Source: Nakamurella leprariae
GTDB lineage: Bacteria; Actinomycetota; Actinomycetes; Mycobacteriales; Nakamurellaceae
Direction of reading: 5' to 3'
Assembly (NCBI RefSeq): GCF_016918035.1
Contig: NZ_JAERWK010000008.1
Span: forward strand, 1-64,000
DNA: 64,000 nucleotides
Part shown: positions 56,515 to 64,000 of the stretch, piece after piece
How positions within the stretch are numbered: position 1 is the first letter of the stretch
Layout: every line of letters begins with the position of its first letter
Notes under the pieces: generated by a model
Told to the model about the DNA's origin: nothing
Databases searched by the model: none
The model's input: the letters and a program-made list of their open reading frames with translations, nothing else
Program-made: the position numbers and the translations under genes

Positions 56515-57677
56515 GATCGCTCCCCGCCGTCCCGGTCGGGCAGCCCAGGCACCTCGGTGAGCTGCTCGGTGAGCTGCTCGGTGATCGCGGTCGGTGCCGG
56601 TGCGCCCGGCGCCGGCGCCGGTGGTCCCGCCGCGACCGACCGGCGCAGACCGGCGATCACCGCGTCGCGGAGTTCGGGCGGATCGAGCACGAGGACGTCC
56701 GGGCCGTGTTCGGCGATGCTGCGGGCCGTGTCGATCAGGTGCCGGACCGGGACGACCACCTCGTCCCATCCGGTCCGGTCGTCCGGCTGGTCGGACCGGT
56801 CGGGATGAGCGGCATCGGCAGGGTGGGCCGGGCGCTCGGACCGGGCGGGGTGGGCGTAGGTCGCCGAACGGCGCAGTCCGGCGGCCCGTCCTTCCCGGAT
56901 GAGCAGGCGGGCCTCGGTCGCGCCCTGGGTCTCCGGGCGGTCCGCGACCTCGGCGGCCAGGTCGAGCTCGACCGGTGGAATCACCGCCCCGGCCCGGCCC
57001 ACGGCGGTGACGGCGCCGGCGATCCGGGACAGGCGGAACACCCGCCGGTCCTGCCGGTCGCGGTCCCAGCCGACGAGGTACCAGCGCCCGCGCCGGGAGA
57101 CCAGGCCCCACGGTTCGACCGTCCGCTCGACGGCGCCGGGCACGTTGCCGCTGTCGGCGTCCCGGGCGGGCAGCGACGGCGCTCCCCCGGTGCGGTACGG
57201 GAAGGTGACCAGCCGCCGGTCCCGGACCGCGGTGTACAGCGGCGCGAAAGCCGGGTCGGCGGTCCGGACCCGGGGCTGCAGCACGTCGCTGGCCGGGGCC
57301 AGCGGCGCGCCGTCGGTGGCGTCCCGGATCTTGCGCAGCGCGCCGGCACCCGCGGCGGCCAGGGCGGTGGTCTCCCACAGCCGGCCGGCCAGGGCCAGGG
57401 CCGCTCCCTCGGCCGGGGTGAACCGCAGATGGGGCAGGGCGAGGTCGGCCCGCTGGATGCGGTAGCCGTCGCCCACGCCGTCCTGGGTCTGCACCGGGAT
57501 GCCCAGCGCGCGCAGTTCCTGCTTGTCCCGTTCGAACATGCGGAAGAACGCCTCGTCGGACGGCGCGTCGCCGTACCCGGCCACGTGTTCCCGGATCCAC
57601 CCGGCGGTGCGGTACCGGGGCGCATTGACCAGGGCGATGACCAGGTTCAGCAGCCGTTCCGCCTTCGCCGTCGCCAC
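56511..57677 (-). CDS. pafB: PafB, WYL-domain regulator
   Basis: 388 residues from GTG 57677. Helix-turn-helix domain at the start (KAERLLNLVIALVNAPRYRT, EAFFRMFERDKQELRALGIPV), a WYL-type domain (VTFPYRTGG..., RGRWYLVGWDRDRQDRRVFR with the WYL residues and the ligand-arginine region), and a C-terminal WCX domain with a long His/Asp/Arg-rich insert near 280-305. Partner of PafC, with which it is translationally coupled. It is not next to pafA, the fxsA gene lies between on the other strand. Confidence 0.93.
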   Translation of the reverse strand: MATAKAERLLNLVIALVNAPRYRTAGWIREHVAGYGDAPSDEAFFRMFERDKQELRALGIPVQTQDGVGDGYRIQRADLALPHLRFTPAEGAALALAGRLWETTALAAAGAGALRKIRDATDGAPLAPASDVLQPRVRTADPAFAPLYTAVRDRRLVTFPYRTGGAPSLPARDADSGNVPGAVERTVEPWGLVSRRGRWYLVGWDRDRQDRRVFRLSRIAGAVTAVGRAGAVIPPVELDLAAEVADRPETQGATEARLLIREGRAAGLRRSATYAHPARSERPAHPADAAHPDRSDQPDDRTGWDEVVVPVRHLIDTARSIAEHGPDVLVLDPPELRDAVIAGLRRSVAAGPPAPAPGAPAPTAITEQLTEQLTEVPGLPDRDGGERS

Positions 57678-57851
57678 GGGATCAGCCTGTCACAGCCGGT
57701 GCCCGCGACCGGGCAGCGACCGGCCGGAACGCCCCGCGGCCGCTGCGGCGGAGGTGGCTCACAGACCGCGCTCACCCGCTCCGGACGGGATCGGCACGCG
57801 TCCGCGGCGCCGGGCGGGATCAGGACGGGCTCGTCGTTCGTTGGACCGGGC

Positions 57852-58406
57852 ATGCCGCTGCTCGTGTTCGTGCTGCTCGAGATCGTCGTGCTCCTGGCCG
57901 TGGGGTCCTGGATCGGGGTCGGCTGGACCCTGCTCGCCCTGCTGGCCAGCACCGTCCTGGGCGTGCTGCTCGCCCGTCGCGAGGGGGCCCGTGCGTTGCG
58001 CGCCCTGTCCGGCGCGGGACGGCGGGGCGCACTGCCCGCCGAGGAGGTCACCGACGGCCTGCTCATCGCCCTGGGCGGCGTGCTGTTCATCGTGCCCGGG
58101 TTCGTCAGCGACCTGCTGGGTCTCTTGCTGCTGCTGCCCCCGACCCGGCACCTGATCGGCCACCGGATGGTCCGGGCCGCCGAGCGGCGCACGCCGGGTC
58201 TGCGCACCCTGCGGATCCGGACCGGCGGCCCCATCATCGATGGCTCGGTCGATGGTTCGGTCGATGGTTCGACTCGCGGCTCGGCGACCCGCCGGCCGAC
58301 CGGCGCCCCGGTGATCGACGGCACGGTGGTCGACGGCACGGTGGTCGACGGCACGGTGGTCGACGAACCGGACACCTCGGGCCGGCCGGACCTGCGCAAG
58401 CACTGA
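57852..58406 (+). CDS. fxsA: FxsA family membrane protein
   Basis: 184 residues. The N-terminal two-thirds has three hydrophobic spans: LLVFVLLEIVVLLAVGSWIG, WTLLALLASTVLGVLL and LIALGGVLFIVPGFVSDLLG, with the family segment EEVTDGLLIALGGVLFIVPGF. FxsA-type proteins relieve exclusion of phage T7 by the F plasmid; their own role is unclear. The tail has short tandem repeats: DGSVDGSVDGS and VVDGTVVDGTVVDGT (DNA repeats at about 58237-58270 and 58315-58365). It lies convergent with pafA and between pafB and pafA. Confidence 0.9.
   Translation: MPLLVFVLLEIVVLLAVGSWIGVGWTLLALLASTVLGVLLARREGARALRALSGAGRRGALPAEEVTDGLLIALGGVLFIVPGFVSDLLGLLLLLPPTRHLIGHRMVRAAERRTPGLRTLRIRTGGPIIDGSVDGSVDGSTRGSATRRPTGAPVIDGTVVDGTVVDGTVVDEPDTSGRPDLRKH
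58237..58367 (+). repeat. 12-bp and 15-bp tandem repeats in the fxsA tail
   Basis: Three near-copies of GATGGTTCGGTC-like units (about 58237-58270) and about four of a GACGGCACGGTGGTC unit (58315-58365) encode DGSV and GTVVD repeats at the C-terminus of the FxsA-like protein. In-frame expansion. Confidence 0.75.
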
Positions 58407-58449
58407 CCGGACGGCCGGGCCCTGGTGCACAACCCGAGGCCGGCGGGCG

Positions 58450-59808
58450 CTACATGGACTCGATGAGCTTGGTGACCCGGTCGTCCTCGGCTCGGAACGG
58501 ATCCTTGAGCAGCACGGTGCGCTGCGCCTGGTCGTTCAGCTTCAGGTGCACCCAGTCGACCGTGTAGTCACGGCCGGCGTCCTGGGCGGCGGCGACGAAC
58601 TCACCACGCAGCCGGGCCCGGGTGGTCTGCGGCGGGAGTTCAGTGGCCTGCTGGATCTGCTCCTCGGTGACCACGGTGGCAGCCTGGCCGCGGGCGGTCA
58701 GCAGGCTGTGCAGGCCCCGGCCGATCCGCACGTCGTGGTAGGTCAGGTCGAGCTGCGCGATCCGCGGGCTGGCCAGTTCCAGACCGTGCCGCTCGGAATA
58801 ACTGTCGATCAGCTTCTTCTTCATCACCCAGTCGATCTCGGTGTCGACCTTGCGCAGGTCGCCGGTCTCCACGCCCTCCAGCACCCGGCGCCAGAGATCG
58901 AGCACCTGCTCGCTGACCGCATCGCTGCCGCGCCGCGCGACGTGGTCGGCGGCCCGGGAGTAGTACTCGGTCTGGGCGTCCAGCGCGTTGATCTCGCCGC
59001 CGGCGGCCAGCCGCACCGGCCGCCGTCCGGTGATGTCGTGCGAGATCTCCCGGATGGCCCGGATCGGGTTCTCGAAGGTGAGGTCGCGCAGCGGGACGCC
59101 GGCCTCGATCATCTCCAGCACCAGGGCGGCGCTGCCGACCTTGAGCAGCGTGGTCGTCTCGCTCATGTTCGAGTCGCCCACGATGACGTGCAGGCGCCGG
59201 TACCGCTCGGCGTCGGCGTGTGGCTCGTCCCGGGTGTTGATGATCGGGCGGGACCGGGTGGTGGCGCTGGACACCCCCTCCCAGATGTGATCGGCCCGCT
59301 GGGACAGGCAGTAGGTGGCGCCGCGCGGCGACTGCAGCACCTTGCCGGCGCCGGCGATGAGCTGCCGGGTGACCAGGAACGGGATGAGTCCGTCGGCGAT
59401 CCGGGAGAATTCGCCGCCCCGAGTGATGAGGAAGTTCTCGTGGCAGCCGTAGGAGTTGCCCGCCGAATCGGTGTTGTTCTTGAACAGGTAGATGTCGCCG
59501 CCGATGCCCTCCTCGGCCAGCCGGGCCTCGGCGTCGACGACCAGTTCCTGCAGGATCCGCTCCCCCGCCTTGTCGTGGGCGATGAGGGTGGGCAGGTCGT
59601 CGCACTCGGCGGTGGCGTACTCGGGGTGCGAGCCGACATCCAGGTACAGCCGGGACCCGTTGCGCAGGAAGACGTTGGACGATCGTCCCCAGGACACCAC
59701 CCGGCGGAACAGGTACCGAGCCACCTCGTCCGGGCTGAGCCGGCGCTGCCCGTGGAACGTGCAGGTGATGCCGAACTCGGTTTCGATCCCCAGGATCCGC
59801 CGCTGCAT
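58450..59808 (-). CDS. pafA: Pup-protein ligase
   Basis: 452 residues. It attaches the C-terminal glutamate of Pup to lysines of target proteins, marking them for the proteasome. Glutamine-synthetase-like fold: [18 protein letters not shown] at the N-terminus with the ATP-binding acidic residues, [51 protein letters not shown] and the C-terminal [21 protein letters not shown] region cut here into [16 protein letters not shown]. The length is normal. The gene sits next to proteasome genes, separated from prcA by two CNNM genes. Confidence 0.97.
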   Translation of the reverse strand: MQRRILGIETEFGITCTFHGQRRLSPDEVARYLFRRVVSWGRSSNVFLRNGSRLYLDVGSHPEYATAECDDLPTLIAHDKAGERILQELVVDAEARLAEEGIGGDIYLFKNNTDSAGNSYGCHENFLITRGGEFSRIADGLIPFLVTRQLIAGAGKVLQSPRGATYCLSQRADHIWEGVSSATTRSRPIINTRDEPHADAERYRRLHVIVGDSNMSETTTLLKVGSAALVLEMIEAGVPLRDLTFENPIRAIREISHDITGRRPVRLAAGGEINALDAQTEYYSRAADHVARRGSDAVSEQVLDLWRRVLEGVETGDLRKVDTEIDWVMKKKLIDSYSERHGLELASPRIAQLDLTYHDVRIGRGLHSLLTARGQAATVVTEEQIQQATELPPQTTRARLRGEFVAAAQDAGRDYTVDWVHLKLNDQAQRTVLLKDPFRAEDDRVTKLIESM

Positions 59809-59818
59809 GCCTGCGACC

Positions 59819-60961
59819 CTATGCCTGCGGCCGCCGCGTGCTGCTGGGAACCGGGTAGGGCGACCGGCGGGTCGCGTCGCGGATCTCGCCGATCAGGGTC
59901 TCGATGACGTCCTCGAGCATGACCAGGCCCCGGCGCCGGTCCGGCTCGATGGTCTGCTCGCCGGCGCCCGGGGCCACCTGCCCGGGACGCGGCTCGGTCG
60001 GTCCGGTGTCCGCCGAACGCACCTGGGCCATGTGCGCGCCCTGCCGGCGCATCCGGTCCAGCGCGGTGCGCAGGTCGGTGTCGGCGGTCAGAACGGGCAA
60101 CGGCCGGATCGCCTCCGGCGGCACCGGCAGGTCCCGCACGTCCTCCAACCCGACGACGTCCCGGATGTGCAGGTACCCGATGAACCGGCCGTCCTCCCGG
60201 CGGATCGGGAACCGGGAGAAGCCGGTCCGCTGGCAGGCCCGCTCCACCTCGGCGGGCGTCACTCCGACCGGGACAGACACCACGGCCTCGTCCGGGACCA
60301 GCACCGAGGTGACCGGTGCGGTGTCCAGGTCGAGCGCCGAGGTGATCAGCTGGTGCTCCTCGGCGTCCAGCAGCCCCTCGGTGTGCGACTGGGCGACCAG
60401 GTCGGCCACCTCCTCGCGGGTGAACGCCGACGCGACCTCGTCGCGAGGTTCCCGGCCGGTGAGCCGCACCACCGCGTTGGCCAGGTGGTTGAGCCCGCGG
60501 ACGACCGGTCCGATCGCCGTGGCCACCGCCTGCAGCGGCGGCGCCAGCATCATCGCGGTGCGCTCGGGACCGGCGATGGCGATGTTCTTGGGGACCATCT
60601 CACCCAGTGCCACGTGTGCGGACACCACCAGCAGCAGCGCGATGGTCAGCGCGACCGGGTGCAACCAGGCGTCCGGGACACCCAGGTCGTGGAAGACCGG
60701 CTCGAGCAGCGACGCCACCGCCGGCTCGCCGAGGGCCCCGAGCAGCACGCCGCACAGGGTGATGCCGAGCTGGGCGGTGGCCATCATCACCGACACCTGC
60801 TCCATGGCCCGCAACGTGGAGCGGGCCCGGGCACTGCTCACCGCGAGCGGCTCGATGACGCTGCGTCGGGCCGAGATGAGGGAGAACTCGGCCGCCACGA
60901 AGAACGCGCTGGCCATCAGCAGCACCACCACCAGCAGCAACAGCAACCAGCTGCCGGTCAT
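59819..60961 (-). CDS. CNNM/CBS-domain membrane protein (hemolysin-related)
   Basis: 380 residues. N-terminal DUF21/CNNM transmembrane domain (about 1-190; [41 protein letters not shown]) followed by two CBS domains (about 205-330; [42 protein letters not shown]). No C-terminal CorC/HlyC transporter domain is seen, only a short Pro/Arg tail. Members are thought to move Mg2+/Co2+ or bind adenine nucleotides. ATG 60961 overlaps the stop of the upstream paralogue by ATGA, so the two are coupled. Confidence 0.9.
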   Translation of the reverse strand: MTGSWLLLLLVVVLLMASAFFVAAEFSLISARRSVIEPLAVSSARARSTLRAMEQVSVMMATAQLGITLCGVLLGALGEPAVASLLEPVFHDLGVPDAWLHPVALTIALLLVVSAHVALGEMVPKNIAIAGPERTAMMLAPPLQAVATAIGPVVRGLNHLANAVVRLTGREPRDEVASAFTREEVADLVAQSHTEGLLDAEEHQLITSALDLDTAPVTSVLVPDEAVVSVPVGVTPAEVERACQRTGFSRFPIRREDGRFIGYLHIRDVVGLEDVRDLPVPPEAIRPLPVLTADTDLRTALDRMRRQGAHMAQVRSADTGPTEPRPGQVAPGAGEQTIEPDRRRGLVMLEDVIETLIGEIRDATRRSPYPVPSSTRRPQA

Positions 60962-62454
60962 CGGTCGCTCCCGTCCCGCGACCCGGACCGGTCACCCTCG
61001 ATCTGATCACGGCGGGGCTGGTCGGTGCGTTCGTCCGGCGGATCGCGGTCGTCGTCCAGCCCGACCGCGGACAGGACCACCGCGTCGACCCGGCGACGGA
61101 CCATGCGCTGCACCGTGAGCCGGACGTGCACCGCCCGGGGCAGGTCGTCCTCGGACCGACCGGCGACCGGCTCGTCCGCGGGCACCTGCGTGGTCGCGCC
61201 CAGCCGGGACCAGGCGGCCATGGTGGCCGGGACGGTGACGGTGTCGGCCGGCACGGGGATCCGGCCCAGCCCGGCGATGAGCAGCCCGGCGACCGTCTCG
61301 TACGCGCCCGACTCCGGCAGGCTCACGCCGGTGATCTCCTCGATCTCGTCGGGGCGCAGCGTGCCGGGCAGCAGCCAGGTGTCGTCGGCGCGGCGTTCAC
61401 CGCGGTTGACCCGGGGATCGTGTTCGTCCTGGATCTCCCCGACCAGCTCCTCGACGACGTCCTCGAGGGTGAGGATCCCCGCGGTGCCCCCGTACTCGTC
61501 GGCCACCACCGCCATCTGCAGGCCGCGGCGGCGCAACTGGTCGAGCAGGTCGTCCAGCGGGATGGACTCGGGCACCACCGGCACCGGCACCATCAGCTGT
61601 CGCACCTGCACGCCGGAGCGCTCGTCCGGCGGGATGGCCACTGCCCGCTTCAGATGCACCAGGCCGACGACGTCGTCGGAGTCCTCCCCGGACACCGGGA
61701 ACCGCGAGTGCCCGGTCTCCACGGCGGCGGCCAGGATCTCGTCGGCCGGGTCGGAGGCCTTGACGAAGCGGACCCGCACCCGCGGGGTGAGGACGTCGGC
61801 GGCGCTCTTGCCGGAGAACGCGATCGACCGGGCCAACAGCCCGGCGGTCGGCGCCTCGAGGGTGCCCTGGGCGGCGGAGCGGCGCACCAACGAGTGCAGC
61901 TCGACCGACGACCGCGCCGACCGGAGTTCCTCCTGCGGCTCGATGCCGATCAGCCGCAGCACGCCGTTGGCGATCCCGTTCAGCACCCAGATGAGCGGCC
62001 GGAACAACATGGTGGAGATGCGCATCGGCAGCACCACGGTCTTGGCCGTGTCCAGCGGATCGGCGATGGCGATGTTCTTGGGCACCAGTTCGCCGAAGAC
62101 CATCGACAACACGGTCGCGATGACCAGCGCCGCGGTGACCGAGATGCTGCCGGCCACCCGCTCCGGGATGCCGGTCCACTCCAGCGGCCCCTGCAGCAAC
62201 GAGGCCAGCGACGGCTCCATCACGAAGCCGAGGGCGAGGGTGGTGACGGTGATGCCGACCTGCGCGCCCGACAGCTGGGTGGACAGGCTGCGGAAGCCGG
62301 CCATCAGCATCCGTGCGCCGCGGTCACCCTCGGCCGCCTGCCGGGACACGGTGGCCCGATCGGCGGTGACCAGGCTGAACTCCGCGGCGACGTACAGGGC
62401 CGTGCCGGCGATCAGGACCAGTCCGACGAACAGCAACACCCATTGGGTGATCAC
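60958..62454 (-). CDS. CNNM/CBS-domain membrane protein (hemolysin-related), full length
   Basis: 498 residues, paralogue of the next gene. Transmembrane domain (about 1-200; [44 protein letters not shown]), CBS pair (about 210-345; DVLTPRVRVRFVKASDPADEI, FPVSGEDSDDVVGLVHLKRA, VVADEYGGTAGILTLEDVVEELVGEIQDEHD cut here into VVADEYGGTAGILTLEDV), and a C-terminal CorC/HlyC-type domain (about 350-430; LLPGTLRPDEIEEITGV). The GILTLEDV motif is the family hallmark. It is the first gene of the CNNM pair, encoded between prcA and pafA. Confidence 0.93.
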   Translation of the reverse strand: MITQWVLLFVGLVLIAGTALYVAAEFSLVTADRATVSRQAAEGDRGARMLMAGFRSLSTQLSGAQVGITVTTLALGFVMEPSLASLLQGPLEWTGIPERVAGSISVTAALVIATVLSMVFGELVPKNIAIADPLDTAKTVVLPMRISTMLFRPLIWVLNGIANGVLRLIGIEPQEELRSARSSVELHSLVRRSAAQGTLEAPTAGLLARSIAFSGKSAADVLTPRVRVRFVKASDPADEILAAAVETGHSRFPVSGEDSDDVVGLVHLKRAVAIPPDERSGVQVRQLMVPVPVVPESIPLDDLLDQLRRRGLQMAVVADEYGGTAGILTLEDVVEELVGEIQDEHDPRVNRGERRADDTWLLPGTLRPDEIEEITGVSLPESGAYETVAGLLIAGLGRIPVPADTVTVPATMAAWSRLGATTQVPADEPVAGRSEDDLPRAVHVRLTVQRMVRRRVDAVVLSAVGLDDDRDPPDERTDQPRRDQIEGDRSGSRDGSDR

Positions 62455-62529
62455 CAGATGCTCAGCGCTCCCGACCCGTCCGTTGTGCTGGCGAGCACGC
62501 TACTGGACGACCGCCCCACCGCCGGGAGG

Positions 62530-63390
62530 TCAGTCAGCGCCGGGTTCCCGGGGCAGGTCGGCGCCGGCGTGCTCGGCGTCCACCGGCTCCGGCGCCGCGC
62601 CGGAGCCCGTCGGTTCCGTCGAGCTGCCGGCGGCCGGGGCCGCGGTCTCACCGGCGGGTTGCAGCAGGGCGGCCATCTCGGACGACCCGATCCGCCGGAA
62701 GGTCCGGCCGGGCCGGCCCCGCTCCAGCACGGCCACCTCCAGCTGGGCCGGGAGCAGCGTCCGCGGCGCCTGGTCGCCGACGGTGCCGAGGGCGGCGACG
62801 GCCGCGCCCAGCGCGCCGGCCAGGTCCCAGCCGGGCGAGAAGCTGGCGTTCAGCGCGCTGATCACCGGTTCGGTGGTGCCGCCCATGACCACGAAGCGGC
62901 TCTCGTCGATGATCGAGCCGTCGTAGGAGATGCGGTACAGCTGGTCGACGCCGCCCGGGTCGACGACCGAGGCGTCCGGCACGGCGGCAGGCCCGGCGCC
63001 GGGCCGGCCGACCTCGGCCACGCACACCTCGACCTCGTACGGCTTCTGGTGCTCGGAGAAGATCGAGCCCAGCGTCTGCGCGTACGCGTTGGCCAGCCAC
63101 CGGCCGGTGACGTCCCGCCGGTCGTAGGAGAAGCCGCGCACGTCGGCCAGACGGATGCCCGCGGTGCGCAGGTTCTCGAACTCGTTGTACCGGCCGACCG
63201 CGGCGAATCCGATGCGGTCGTAGATCTCGCTGACCTTGTGCAGGGTCGGTGAGTGATTCTCGGCCACGAACAGCACACCGCCGCGGTAGGTGGTGACGAC
63301 GACGCTGCGGCCCCGGCTGATGCCCTTGCGGGCGTACTCGGATCGGTCCCGGATGAACTGCTCGGGCGAGGCGTAGATCGGCATGGTCAC
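62530..63390 (-). CDS. prcA: Proteasome subunit alpha
   Basis: 286 residues from GTG 63390; the mycobacterial pattern M-x-x-P-Y aligns with [20 protein letters not shown], which supports this over an ATG at 63384. The gate-forming N-terminus is followed by [62 protein letters not shown] and [16 protein letters not shown]. The alpha ring docks the ATPase (Mpa/ARC) and gates substrate entry. A C-terminal Ala/Pro/Glu tail of about 40 residues is longer than in mycobacteria. It lies directly downstream of prcB. Confidence 0.97.
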   Translation of the reverse strand: MTMPIYASPEQFIRDRSEYARKGISRGRSVVVTTYRGGVLFVAENHSPTLHKVSEIYDRIGFAAVGRYNEFENLRTAGIRLADVRGFSYDRRDVTGRWLANAYAQTLGSIFSEHQKPYEVEVCVAEVGRPGAGPAAVPDASVVDPGGVDQLYRISYDGSIIDESRFVVMGGTTEPVISALNASFSPGWDLAGALGAAVAALGTVGDQAPRTLLPAQLEVAVLERGRPGRTFRRIGSSEMAALLQPAGETAAPAAGSSTEPTGSGAAPEPVDAEHAGADLPREPGAD

Positions 63391-63494
63391 GGCGGCAACA
63401 GCTCCAGGACGAAGTCGGTCCGGCCCCGGGCGGAGTCCGGGCACGGAACGGGCGGAACGAGCGGGATCGAGGCGGACAGGTCACCCCGGGCGGA

Positions 63495-64000
63495 TCAGCC
63501 GCCGGGGTTGACCATGCGACCGGCGACGACCGCCTGGGCGACCTCGCCGACCGCGTCGTCAGCCAGCCGCACCGCGCCGTCGGCGCCGATGACGACCACG
63601 ACCGGGTAGATCCGGCGGGTGAGATCCGGTCCACCGGTCGCGGTGTCGTCGTCCGCGGCGTCGTAGAGCGCCTCGACGGCGGCGCGCACCGCGGTGTCGG
63701 CGTCGGCCGCCCGGTCGTACCGCTTCTTGAGCGCCGAGCGCGCGAACAGCGACCCCGACCCGACGGCGTAGAAGTCGTGCTCCTCGTACTTGCCGCCGGT
63801 GATGTCGTAGGAGAAGACCCGACCCACGCCCGGCGCGCCGGGTGCGGTGACGCCGTCGCCCGGGATCTCCACGCCGGCGAACAGCGGCACCACAGCCAGG
63901 CCCTGGAGGGCCGCGCCCAGGTTCCCGCGGATCATCGCGGACAACCGGTTCGCCTTGCCGTCCAACGAGAGCCGGACGCCCTCGATCTTCTCGTAGTGCT
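63495..64000 (-). CDS. prcB: Proteasome subunit beta, N-terminal part outside the window
   Basis: The 3' 168 codons are present; the gene continues past the right edge. It contains [53 protein letters not shown], cut here into [15 protein letters not shown] and [17 protein letters not shown], and [19 protein letters not shown], all typical of PrcB. The catalytic Thr1 and propeptide lie outside. Pup and, as usual, the ATPase and Dop genes would be expected further right. Its stop is 104 bp before the prcA start. Confidence 0.97.
   Translation of the reverse strand, partial: HYEKIEGVRLSLDGKANRLSAMIRGNLGAALQGLAVVPLFAGVEIPGDGVTAPGAPGVGRVFSYDITGGKYEEHDFYAVGSGSLFARSALKKRYDRAADADTAVRAAVEALYDAADDDTATGGPDLTRRIYPVVVVIGADGAVRLADDAVGEVAQAVVAGRMVNPGG

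Overview
The window is about 70% GC with actinobacterial gene content: a bacterial 20S proteasome with Pup ligase PafA, the PafB/PafC WYL regulators, ThyX, RNase J, FtsK with long Ser/Thr/Arg-rich N-terminal tail, and frequent GTG starts. The synteny (dapA-rnj, pafABC-tatC-helY-like, prcBA) and the nitrate/nitrite assimilation set suggest a soil actinomycete, possibly a Nakamurella/Frankia-type lineage (inference only). No tRNA, rRNA, IS element, prophage or CRISPR array was seen.

Region 1 (1-2691): malate dehydrogenase with a terminator, then a GT4 glycosyltransferase that opens a surface-polysaccharide locus. Region 2 (2771-19589): the most unusual part. Two core-2/I-branching-type glycosyltransferases flank a stand-alone adenylation-carrier-thioesterase synthetase. 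Then follow a Wzx-like flippase, a large polytopic membrane protein with a small translationally coupled partner, a frameshifted lipoprotein, a secreted PIG-L-type deacetylase with three near-identical C-terminal modules, and two coupled GT2 enzymes. Together they look like a locus that builds, exports and trims an exopolysaccharide, perhaps carrying an acyl group supplied by the synthetase.

Region 3 (20180-26035): FtsK, a small unknown, a WapI-immunity-like gene, a secreted protein of four ~107-residue repeats, and a frameshifted unknown gene. Region 4 (26069-37071): nitrate assimilation: CysG-like siroheme protein with a short, degenerate methyltransferase half, NarK, NirD, NirB, a small nitrate-reductase partner and the nitrate reductase (same open frame), divergent from a uroporphyrinogen-III-synthase/winged-helix fusion regulator, then an MFS exporter. 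narK and cysG are 1 bp apart, while the nitrate reductase-nirB-nirD junctions overlap.

Region 5 (37010-51115): DUF952, RNase J, DapA, a TIGR03085 protein, an acetate-type sodium symporter with its DUF485 partner, ThyX, a ribbon-helix-helix protein with a palindromic upstream site followed by a DUF4097 protein, a gamma-glutamyltransferase-like protein, a 45-residue membrane protein, a YcaQ-type protein, an EthD-like protein and a DUF4333 membrane protein. Region 6 (51232-64000): HelY-like helicase, TatC (no TatA beside it), PafC, PafB, FxsA, PafA, two CNNM/CBS membrane proteins, proteasome alpha and the partial proteasome beta subunit at the right edge. Starts were chosen by Shine-Dalgarno match, overlap with the upstream gene and family length; several annotated starts are GTG.
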